Part shown: one piece after another, positions 1-8,314 of the stretch | Numbering within the stretch: position 1 is the stretch's first letter | Layout: every line of letters starts with the position of its first letter | Source of the DNA: CBDCWO01 sp965223405 | Lineage (GTDB): Bacteria > Bacteroidota > Bacteroidia > Chitinophagales > Saprospiraceae | DNA: 64,000 bases | Reading direction: 5' to 3' | NCBI GenBank assembly: GCA_965223405.1 | Contig: CBDCWO010000006.1 | Span: 3,596,001-3,660,000 of the forward strand | Position numbers and translations under genes: made by a program | Notes under the pieces: generated by a model | The model's database searches: none | What the model saw: the letters and a program-made list of their open reading frames with translations, nothing else | What the model was told of the DNA's origin: nothing

Positions 1-3000
1 AAAAATACCGGAATACCTCCATCTCGACTTCGCATGCCTGCAGAACTTAGAACGGCATTGTCGACCTGATCCAACCGAGTGTCATATCTAGTCCCCTGAG
101 GATTGTTTTGGACTCCCTGTACTATGGCTCTACCTTTACCGGCATGCAGTACTTTTTCATCCATTCGATAGGCTCCCTCTTCGACTATAATGACACCGAT
201 TGATTCATTTTCCCTCTGAAAGGCATAATCTTCACCTACATGTTTTCCTGCTGCAAAACTAGTTGCGGTAGGTGCTAGATTTCGAATTCCAATGCGTGAA
301 GCCCAAAATTGCGACCAACGAGTATCGTTGTAGGTCATAACCTGACCTAAAACTATAGGATGCATATAGGTGTTTTCGTACGATCTGGTCTCTGTTTGCC
401 AGTAAAAGCGCCCTGCAGTCACTTCTGTATCGTACTTTTTGGCTTCCATTTTTACACCGTGTTCGGATTCATTATATATGCCCTCTTCAACAACCAGGTA
501 ACTTACCTCATAATTATCATAAACCGAACCTCCCGGATTTTGTAACCTTATTTCAAAGGAATTGCCTTCGGCATTTCTTATCCGCGTTACTACTGGTTTT
601 TGTTGTTTTTTCTTCAGATGTACACTAGCAACGACTACCATTGAACTATAAGTGTTTTTGAGGGTAATGGTTTGCCAATTTTCATTAGCCTCAATCATCC
701 CATTTTCTAGTTGGAACTGACCTTTTCCCGGACATTCAATACCTGTTTTACGAGTTGCGATAATGGGATTTGATAATGCAAAACATCCTTCAATATTGGC
801 GGTATTGTCACCTACTTCCACACCATTAAGCTCTCCGTTATAACTTAAATGCCACACATAGCAGATCCCTTCTCCTGCTCCTTCGAGATCAAATGGAGGC
901 CCTTCAGGTACTCCTAAAATATTTCCATCCGGATCGGTAATTACCCATCCCGATCTATTGCCTTCATTGCCCTCTAAATGTACCGAGAACGCATCGCTTT
1001 CACCATCTCCTGCACAAATGGTTAGTGCAGTAAAACCGTCTTCAGTTGTCAGTGAACCGCCAGATACTCCATTTCGAGTAACTGTGATCGGATTTGATAG
1101 TGAGTAACATCCCTGGATTTCTTCGGTATTGGCACCTACTTCTACTCCGGTTAAGCTACCATTATAACTTAAATGCCAGATCAGGCAGACACCGGTTCCA
1201 GCGCCTTCAAGGTCAAAAGGAGGTCCTGTTGGTAGTCCTAAGATATTCCCATCCGGATCAGTGATGACCCAATCGGAACTATCCCCTTCATGGCCACTGA
1301 TATAAACTTCAAAGGCATCACTTTCACCATCTCCCGCGCAAATGGTAACTTCTGTTGTACTGTCTGCGGTAGTTAATGTCCCTCCTGAAACACCATGTCG
1401 GATGACCGTTATGGCGTTGGAAAGTGCGTAGCATCCCTGAATTTCATTGGCATTGGCTCCAATCTCCAATCCCGTCAGATCTCCATGTGAGCTGATATGC
1501 CAGATCAGGCAGACACCGGTTCCAGCACCTTCAAGGTCAAAAGGAGGTCCTGCCGGTAGTCCTAAGATATTCCCTTCGGGATCAGTAATTACCCATCCAG
1601 AATTTGAACCTTCATGTCCATTTAAGTTTACCTCAAATGCATCACTTGTTCCATCACCGGCACAGATGGTGATTTCGGTGGTATCATCCGTAGTGGTTAA
1701 TGTTCCCCCGGATACCCCATTTCGGGTAACAGTTATTGGATTGGATAAATCATAACATCCTTGCAGATTGCTGGTATTATTACCTACTTCGACTCCTGAA
1801 AACCCATCCACATAACTGATATGCCATACCAAACATATACCAGTGCCAGCATCTTCAAGATCAAAGGGAGGTCCAGCTGGTACCCCTAGTATGTTGCCAT
1901 CAGGATCGGTGATGACCCACCCAGAATTAGGTCCGCTTGTATCAGAAAGTAAGACTTCAAAGGCATCACTTAGACCATCTCCGGCACAAATGGTTAGTTC
2001 CGTACTACTGTCTTGAGTCATCAATATTCCACCATCGATGCCATCGGCACCAACCCGTGTCACAGTAATCGGATTTGAAAGGTCGTAACACCCCTCAATA
2101 CTGTCTGCATTCAGCCCTATTTCCAGCCCTGAAAGAGTGTCATTGTAGCTTATGTGCCAAATTAAGCACGTACCTTCACCTGCCCCCTCCAAATCAAAAG
2201 GAGGTCCACCTGGTAATCCTAATATCTCTCCTTGTGGATCGGTAATTACCCAAGCGGAATGAGTACCTACGGTATCCGTTAACATTATTTCGAAGGCATC
2301 GCTGATGCTATCTCCTGCGCATATGGTGACCACCGTGTCTCCATCTGCCGTCGCTAATTCCCCTCCATTGACTCCGTGACGGATCACGGTTATGGCATTT
2401 GAAAGTGCATAACAGCCCTGGATATCCGAAACATGATTTCCTTCAGCTACTCCGGTAAGACCACTAGCCGAGGCTATGTGCCATATCAGACAAACACCGC
2501 TACCTGCCCCTTCAAGATCAAACGGAGGTGCAGTAGGTACGCCCAGAATATTTCCTTGCGGATCAGTGATCACCCAGCCTGAATTTGCACCAGATTCTCC
2601 ACTCAAAGTCACCTCAAAAGAGTCACTAACTCCATCTCCTGCACAAATGGTGATAGTGGTATCTCCATTCATCAAGGATAACTGGCCTCCCACCAGTGAT
2701 GTATCCGAAACCCGGTTAACCGTTATGGGATTTGACAGATCGTGACAACCAGTAATAGATCCGGCATTCAGACCAATTTCCATTCCGGTAATCGTGTCAC
2801 TAAAGCTAATATGCCAGATAAGACAGGTTCCCTCACCGGCCTCCTCAAGGTCGAATGGAGGAGCGTCAGGTAATCCCAATATATTGCCTTCCGGATCTGT
2901 AATGATCCATCCTGACTGACTACCCTGTTGATTGGTCAATTCTATCCCAAATGCATCAGAGCGTCCGTCACCGGCACAAATAGTAAGTTCTACCAATCCC

Positions 3001-4079
3001 GATTCAGTAGTTAAGTCACCACCATTTACTCCGGTGCGTTGCACTACTATCGAATTCGAGAATACATAACATCCTTGTATATCGTTCACATGATTGCCGA
3101 CTTCCAAGCCACTTAATCCCTCAATAAAGCTCATATGCCAGATCAGGCAGGTACCTTCTCCTGCTTCTTCCAGATCAAATGGCGGTCCCGGAGGTATGCC
3201 AAGGATCTTGCCGTCTGGATCGGTGATTATCCATCCTGAGGCTCCACTAGCACCGGTAATGTCGACATCAAAGGCATCACTGATACCATCTCCGGCACAT
3301 ATAGAAAGAGTATCCCCCATAGAAGTACTAATCGTGCCTCCGTTTATGGTATCAGATGCTATTCTGTGAACTGTGATTGCATTTGAAAAACTATAGCAAC
3401 CGGTAAGATTATCCACGTTTAGTCCAAGATCTAAACCTGAAAGTCCCTCTTCATATTGCAGATGCCAGATCAGGCAAGTCCCTTCTCCTGCACCTTCCAG
3501 ATCAAAAGGAGGTGCATTCGGCAATCCTAAAATCTTGCCGTCTGGATCGGTTATTACCCAGGCGGAAAGCGGACCTTCAGTATCCGATAGCAGGACCTCA
3601 AAAGCATCACTTAGACCGTCACCTGCACATATGGTAATTTGACTGGAACTGTCAGTCAAACTAATAATTCCCCCTTTTACTCCGGTCCTGGTGACCGTAA
3701 TGGGATTGGAAAGTGCGAAACATCCCATAATGTTATTGGCATTTGCACCCACTTCCACTCCAGTCAATGTGTCCATAAAGCTCATATGCCATACCAGGCA
3801 TACTCCGGTACCTGCACCTTCCAGATCAAAAGGAGGTCCGTCAGGCAATCCTAGAATTACACCCTGTGGATCCGTAATTATCCATCTGGATTGTCCTACA
3901 TTTCCGGTTAACGAAACCTCAAACGCATCGCTTATGCCATCACCGGCACATATTCTTAATGTAGTATCACCAGTAGATGTGGTGATTTCTCCCTGGATCA
4001 CTTCGCATTGCCCATTTAATATGGTGTGGCCAAATACCACAATCATCAGTACAGATAGTGTTGTTAATAGTTTTTTCAT
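1..4079 (-). CDS. Giant secreted tandem-repeat protein (partial, 3' end outside window)
   Basis: I read this frame by hand: it is open from an ATG at 4079 to the window edge, giving at least 1359 codons without a stop. The N-terminus starts MKKLLTTLSVLMIVVFG, a signal peptide. Ten repeats of about 108 residues follow. Each has an ICAGDG..DAFEV motif, then W.ITDP.G.ILGLP, PPFDLEGAG.G.CL.WH, a GC..LSN.ITV.R segment and a Gly-rich link. The region below position 780 is different: two copies of a segment with NSFEIRLQN, YLVVEEG and WSQFWASR motifs, like the H-type-lectin-like domains of Bacteroidota surface proteins. A type IX sorting domain would be expected beyond the edge but cannot be seen. 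A role in adhesion or matrix is inference only. The start is chosen for the signal peptide. Confidence 0.8.
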   Translation of the reverse strand, partial: MKKLLTTLSVLMIVVFGHTILNGQCEVIQGEITTSTGDTTLRICAGDGISDAFEVSLTGNVGQSRWIITDPQGVILGLPDGPPFDLEGAGTGVCLVWHMSFMDTLTGVEVGANANNIMGCFALSNPITVTRTGVKGGIISLTDSSSQITICAGDGLSDAFEVLLSDTEGPLSAWVITDPDGKILGLPNAPPFDLEGAGEGTCLIWHLQYEEGLSGLDLGLNVDNLTGCYSFSNAITVHRIASDTINGGTISTSMGDTLSICAGDGISDAFDVDITGASGASGWIITDPDGKILGIPPGPPFDLEEAGEGTCLIWHMSFIEGLSGLEVGNHVNDIQGCYVFSNSIVVQRTGVNGGDLTTESGLVELTICAGDGRSDAFGIELTNQQGSQSGWIITDPEGNILGLPDAPPFDLEEAGEGTCLIWHISFSDTITGMEIGLNAGSITGCHDLSNPITVNRVSDTSLVGGQLSLMNGDTTITICAGDGVSDSFEVTLSGESGANSGWVITDPQGNILGVPTAPPFDLEGAGSGVCLIWHIASASGLTGVAEGNHVSDIQGCYALSNAITVIRHGVNGGELATADGDTVVTICAGDSISDAFEIMLTDTVGTHSAWVITDPQGEILGLPGGPPFDLEGAGEGTCLIWHISYNDTLSGLEIGLNADSIEGCYDLSNPITVTRVGADGIDGGILMTQDSSTELTICAGDGLSDAFEVLLSDTSGPNSGWVITDPDGNILGVPAGPPFDLEDAGTGICLVWHISYVDGFSGVEVGNNTSNLQGCYDLSNPITVTRNGVSGGTLTTTDDTTEITICAGDGTSDAFEVNLNGHEGSNSGWVITDPEGNILGLPAGPPFDLEGAGTGVCLIWHISSHGDLTGLEIGANANEIQGCYALSNAITVIRHGVSGGTLTTADSTTEVTICAGDGESDAFEVYISGHEGDSSDWVITDPDGNILGLPTGPPFDLEGAGTGVCLIWHLSYNGSLTGVEVGANTEEIQGCYSLSNPITVTRNGVSGGSLTTEDGFTALTICAGDGESDAFSVHLEGNEGNRSGWVITDPDGNILGVPEGPPFDLEGAGEGICYVWHLSYNGELNGVEVGDNTANIEGCFALSNPIIATRKTGIECPGKGQFQLENGMIEANENWQTITLKNTYSSMVVVASVHLKKKQQKPVVTRIRNAEGNSFEIRLQNPGGSVYDNYEVSYLVVEEGIYNESEHGVKMEAKKYDTEVTAGRFYWQTETRSYENTYMHPIVLGQVMTYNDTRWSQFWASRIGIRNLAPTATSFAAGKHVGEDYAFQRENESIGVIIVEEGAYRMDEKVLHAGKGRAIVQGVQNNPQGTRYDTRLDQVDNAVLSSAGMRSRDGGIPVF
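800..4010 (-). repeat. Ten tandem ~325-bp coding repeats
   Basis: The ICAGDG-encoding anchor recurs at about 1010, 1335, 1660, 1980, 2310, 2636, 2970, 3290, 3620 and 3940, a spacing of 320-335 bp. The copies near 1170-1255 and 1495-1580 are almost identical at the DNA level, suggesting a recent duplication or gene conversion, while others have diverged mostly in the linker and surface positions. Confidence 0.85.
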
Positions 4080-4427
4080 GTTGTCATTCATTGATTAAAG
4101 TATTAATTGAGATAATTTTACTGAAGCCCAAAGTTATTGGTCAAGTTTCATCAACCTTTCACGAAATGATCACAAAACCATCACGGCCAATTCAAATTCG
4201 ATTGACTAATTGAAAGGAAGATTCCTGACGTACTTTATTTTTTGAGAAAACAGAATTAGAAGGACTGTTCAGAGATTTGAGAGTGATTATAAATAAACTT
4301 TGGTACAATAAACAAGGTAGGTACTGTTGAATTAACGATGAATCACATCCCTTTTATTGTCGACTCCATAGATTAAATAAAGAATTGGGATTGTTGTCGG
4401 TTGAAATCTATTTAAACTTTATAATGA
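4080..4427. other. Intergenic region, no gene seen
   Basis: AT-rich spacer between two minus-strand genes. It must carry the promoter of the giant repeat protein, but I see no clear promoter motif, hairpin or small gene. Confidence 0.5.
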
Positions 4428-5642
4428 TTATGGATTTAATGTATGCCATAATTCAGAAAGGAATTGAGAATTTACTTCATCGTCCAGATCTTCCAGATCT
4501 TCTTCAGGGATCAAAGTATAAAATATTTCTGGACAATCCCGTGATCCAAAGCAGGTAATAAGGTCTGAGAATAGGTTATATGCCCCCTTTGTCTTTTGGG
4601 TACCTAACTGTCGATACCCTGATGCCGCAAATGCTGTGCAAGATATCTTTTGATTAAGGTGATTTATATAACTTTTACCAGAAATAACCTGACAACCGGC
4701 TGAATAATTTAATCGGCCGTCTCCTGACCAATGAATATTGATGGTAGGATTGGGCAACTCTAGAGCAGATGGTAAATCAATAGAGGTTAAAGCGTCATCT
4801 TCATTCTTATCCCTTATGACATATACGCCATGGCGAAATGGGATCATGGCTTTATAGACACGGTCTCTTTTATTTTTTTTGTGCCATCCAAAGCGATATT
4901 TATGTTGACCAGGTATCAGATAGGGTTCGTCGGGACGGTTAGCTAAATGTGGATTTGGATCTGTTGAACCGTATCCTTTAAAGACCATCCCGTTAACTAA
5001 TAGAAAAAAAAGATCGTCCGATGTACGATGGGTACTGGAATGGTGTGCGTTCCTGCGGACACCAATTAGATGAATGACTTCCTCTGTAGTGTTCCAATCG
5101 GCAGGTCTGGTGGTGTCCGAATTATTTTGCGCTTGTAGAAGAAGTCTGGTCACTTCCGATGGATTTTGGATCGAGTGCTGTTTATACAATTGGATGCGCT
5201 GTATCCAGGCTCGAAATTCTGATGAGGGGTTTTGGACAGAGGCTCCTCCCCAATCCGCTTCAATTCCATTTTGAATCCACCGATTGATGTGTTCGTGAGT
5301 TCTCTTTCCTGCAATACCATCAGGAATACCAATATCTATAAATCCTTCTACCGTCCGTACATATTCTTGAAATAACCTGGTAGCCCCCATCGTGCCATAA
5401 CCAAATATTCCATCGCCAATTGCATGAGGAAAAAAACCGGCATCCCGCAAAAAGTGTTGTAGGATTCTGATTTTATTATCTGAAACCGATTTGAAATCTC
5501 GCCAGCGATTGAATGATTCATCTCTGAACTGCAAACGGCTTTTCAGGGATTCACCCATATTGTGGTGATATTTATCCAAAAATTCATTCTTATCAGGAAG
5601 CACGATGTTAGAATCAAAGTATCCAAGTCGCAGGGTAGCCAT
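4428..5642 (-). CDS. Peptidoglycan-binding-like protein, possible L,D-transpeptidase-like C-terminus
   Basis: A 404-residue protein. A longer frame reaches a TTG at 5675, but the ATG at 5642 (MATLRLGYF) is preferred. Residues about 59-120 look like a peptidoglycan-binding module (ILQHFLRDAGFF, GDGIFGYGT, GIPDGIAGKRTHEHI). The C-terminal third contains INIHWSGDGRLNYSAGCQV near residues 300-320, where a His and a Cys within an S-G-C context recall the catalytic part of L,D-transpeptidase/YkuD-like folds; this comparison is weak. There is no signal peptide, which is odd for a cell-wall enzyme and suggests a cytoplasmic protein or one delivered by a dedicated secretion route. The very acidic C-terminus (EEDLEDLDDE) is notable. 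The exact function is not recognised. Confidence 0.7.
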   Translation of the reverse strand: MATLRLGYFDSNIVLPDKNEFLDKYHHNMGESLKSRLQFRDESFNRWRDFKSVSDNKIRILQHFLRDAGFFPHAIGDGIFGYGTMGATRLFQEYVRTVEGFIDIGIPDGIAGKRTHEHINRWIQNGIEADWGGASVQNPSSEFRAWIQRIQLYKQHSIQNPSEVTRLLLQAQNNSDTTRPADWNTTEEVIHLIGVRRNAHHSSTHRTSDDLFFLLVNGMVFKGYGSTDPNPHLANRPDEPYLIPGQHKYRFGWHKKNKRDRVYKAMIPFRHGVYVIRDKNEDDALTSIDLPSALELPNPTINIHWSGDGRLNYSAGCQVISGKSYINHLNQKISCTAFAASGYRQLGTQKTKGAYNLFSDLITCFGSRDCPEIFYTLIPEEDLEDLDDEVNSQFLSELWHTLNP

Positions 5643-5770
5643 AATTAGTATAGTTAGTAAATTGAAGATATACAAGTTACTTAAAAATGAAGAAACTTAA
5701 AAGTTATCCAATTGCCTATCATTTTACTCAAAGCAAACGTCAATAGCGCATTCCGGTTAAAGTCTGATAT

Positions 5771-7324
5771 TCAATTGGATACCCGGTTTAATACGTTTTG
5801 CCAAAATTCATTGACCGGCAGAGTAGGATTCTGGCATAAATAGACGGTAGTGCCAAATTCTCTGGCATGTGGATTAGAAATCTGTCCGATTTTTTTTATA
5901 TCTCCAAATTGCCGTTGAATATCATCACCCAGTTCATCATTTATATAAATCAGAGTGGTGACACCGGGTAAGAAGTTCAGAGGTATCCAATATTGGAAAC
6001 TTCCGCTAAAACTGATAGCTTCCGGTAACCCATATTTTTCTCCAATCAAGGAAATAGCACCAGCCTGTCCATAGTTTTCAGCAAAAATTACCACTTCATC
6101 AGGATTTACCATTCGATATGCCCTGGATGTTATCTTTGTCAACTCCTCCCAACCGATCATGTCGGCATAATCCTGTGGTAAAGAATGAATGGACCCGTCT
6201 TCAAACCTCCGTCCCATGTCAATGCCATACTGGTTTTCCAAAAGATCAAAATAACGTACGAGGCCCTCGGGATAATAAACGGGTAAACCTAATGGAACGA
6301 TGGGAATAGTAACCGTGATCAAAAGGATGGGTAATCCCCATTTGATATATTTAGAAATATTGGAAAGTCCTATCCACACCGTTCCGCTGGCAATGAGTAA
6401 TGGAAATACTCCAATCGAATAGTAGCTTTTTCCTCTCAAAACCCATAAAATTACGATAACCCATATCGCAGTGATTCCCAGCACCCGAAACTTTTTCATG
6501 TGCTTATTTAACAACAAAAATAGGAGTCCCGGCCATAGGATTAGGCTAGATGCAAAAGGCATTAAGAACTGTTCAATGAGAAATGCAGATCGGTCTACAT
6601 GCACCAATTGACTTTCATTAAGTTCTTGCATGTGGTTGATCACCGGAAGCCCATTGGCAATTTGCCAGATCAGATTGGGAAGGAAAATCAGCAAAGCTAC
6701 CGAAGCTGCCTTCACCACTTCCTTGCTTTTAAGAAACCGTAAATTCCGAACCATCACCAAACTGATGACAAAAGCTATAATGAGCAGTACGATAAGATAC
6801 TTATTGAGCAAGGCAATACCAATCGAAATCCCGCAATAGATCATATATTTCCCTAAATTAGTATTGATGTATTTAATGATCCAGTACATGGCCAGAGTCC
6901 ATAAAGTCAGGTCAAAACTCACAGGCTGGTAAAGGTGAAATACTCGCAAAGTAACCGGCATAATTAGGATTGCAATGGCCGTAAGTACCTGACTGTAACC
7001 ACTACCTCCCAATTCTTTGGCAATTCTCGCAGATAACCATACCAGAATACCGCTCAACAAAGCCGGAACAATTTTTACCGTAAGCAGAGAAAATCCCAAA
7101 ACGTTTTTCAAAATCATAGCTATCCAACCTACCAATGGAGGTACGGAATTATAGCCAAAAGCAGGATGTAGACCTAATGAAAAATACAACAGTTCATCAC
7201 GATGATATTCAAGGGTTTGGTGAAATAGAATATGAATTGCAATACTTAATAATGCCAGAGAGATGACCAAAAGATCAGGAATCTTTCTTTGCCTATTTAT
7301 CTTGCCTTCAGCAATGGTTTCCAT
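5771..7324 (-). CDS. Glycosyltransferase family 39-type integral membrane protein
   Basis: 517 residues with about ten hydrophobic segments in the first 340 residues and a soluble C-terminal domain. The first external loop has YHRDELLYFSLG (near residues 40-50), the acidic motif typical of the PMT_2/ArnT-like glycosyltransferase-39 superfamily, followed by NSVPPLVGW. Members transfer a sugar from a polyprenyl phosphate donor to lipid or protein on the periplasmic face of the inner membrane. The acceptor cannot be read from the sequence. ATG start at 7324; the next gene upstream is on the same strand but far enough away to have its own promoter. Confidence 0.8.
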   Translation of the reverse strand: METIAEGKINRQRKIPDLLVISLALLSIAIHILFHQTLEYHRDELLYFSLGLHPAFGYNSVPPLVGWIAMILKNVLGFSLLTVKIVPALLSGILVWLSARIAKELGGSGYSQVLTAIAILIMPVTLRVFHLYQPVSFDLTLWTLAMYWIIKYINTNLGKYMIYCGISIGIALLNKYLIVLLIIAFVISLVMVRNLRFLKSKEVVKAASVALLIFLPNLIWQIANGLPVINHMQELNESQLVHVDRSAFLIEQFLMPFASSLILWPGLLFLLLNKHMKKFRVLGITAIWVIVILWVLRGKSYYSIGVFPLLIASGTVWIGLSNISKYIKWGLPILLITVTIPIVPLGLPVYYPEGLVRYFDLLENQYGIDMGRRFEDGSIHSLPQDYADMIGWEELTKITSRAYRMVNPDEVVIFAENYGQAGAISLIGEKYGLPEAISFSGSFQYWIPLNFLPGVTTLIYINDELGDDIQRQFGDIKKIGQISNPHAREFGTTVYLCQNPTLPVNEFWQNVLNRVSN

Positions 7325-7466
7325 TAGTCATAGATAACAAATAATCTGGAATTCATCTAGATTTAGAAAAACTAGAATGTCATTCTTTCAACGGTTATTT
7401 AGTATGAGACCTGATGGAAATATATCGAATTTAGAATAGATGAAGTATATAAAGGTAGATAATAAC

Positions 7467-8297
7467 TTACTGCTTGATTACCTCCAGATATAGTGTATCA
7501 CTGCTCACTCCGGTAAAAATACCCAAACCATTATTGATGTTGCTGGGTGGTTCTTCAAGGGATAGGGTAGTGTTACCTGAACTTTCGTACAAACTAGCAT
7601 ATTCGGGATTCACCCTGAATACCACTATCCGATGGGTGCCAAACTGCGATAATTCTCTTCTCGCATCAATAGCGTAAAAATTAATAACCTCCGGTTCAGA
7701 GATAAATTCAAAGCGACTTTGACCTCCATTTTGGGCTTGAAATAGTGCGATGTTTTCGTTTACATATTCCGGATGCTCTTCGATATTTTCGATGACTATA
7801 TAATAATAGTCTCCGGTTTCATTTTCCCAGGTAATCTCCACGGGATCTGACCCAGAACCAAACCCGCCTCGCTCACCCAATTCGATTTTTAACAGTGCAA
7901 CTTCTGTCATGGATATATTTGCTTCACGTTTTGTAGGAATGTAGGTTTGAGCAGAAATTGATGCCCCATTCCAGATGAAACTGATACTATACGTCTGATC
8001 GTGCGCCACGATTACGTCTGGATTTTGATAAATTCCATTTCCAATATGAAATAATGGATATTGGTCGGTTAAATCTGCAACCGTTATTTCCAAATCATCC
8101 AGAGTTATAAGTACTGTATCCAGTTGGTTATAAGAGAAGCTTTGAAAAACTTTGATATTCTCTAGGGGTTGTCCTCCAAATAAATAGCCTTCAACAACGG
8201 CTGTATTATTGCTACTATTCTGGACTGATTCCTCCTTGTTGCAAGAGATTGTTAGAATAATAGTAGAAAAACATATTAAACAATTAAAGATCTTCAT
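7467..8297 (-). CDS. DUF4249-family lipoprotein, TonB receptor partner
   Basis: The frame can be extended to a TTG at 8318, but the ATG at 8297 gives a proper lipoprotein signal (MKIFNCLICFSTIILTISC, lipidated Cys19), so 276 residues. An early VVEGYLFGGQPLENIKVFQS segment and later beta-rich sequence fit DUF4249, a family that nearly always follows a carboxypeptidase-regulatory/TonB receptor gene, as here: the receptor stop lies 17 bases upstream. By analogy with SusD-type partners it probably sits on the outer membrane and assists the receptor; the substrate is unknown. Confidence 0.75.
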   Translation of the reverse strand: MKIFNCLICFSTIILTISCNKEESVQNSSNNTAVVEGYLFGGQPLENIKVFQSFSYNQLDTVLITLDDLEITVADLTDQYPLFHIGNGIYQNPDVIVAHDQTYSISFIWNGASISAQTYIPTKREANISMTEVALLKIELGERGGFGSGSDPVEITWENETGDYYYIVIENIEEHPEYVNENIALFQAQNGGQSRFEFISEPEVINFYAIDARRELSQFGTHRIVVFRVNPEYASLYESSGNTTLSLEEPPSNINNGLGIFTGVSSDTLYLEVIKQ

Positions 8298-8314
8298 GAC
8301 TTGATATTTTGATT

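Noticed and set aside
1447..3854. Several plus-strand open frames of 70-135 codons
   Set aside because: They are antisense shadows of the minus-strand repeat protein and share its repeat period; none has family features.
1..4079. CRISPR-like periodicity
   Set aside because: The ~325-bp period is a coding repeat in one open frame, not short repeats with unique spacers.
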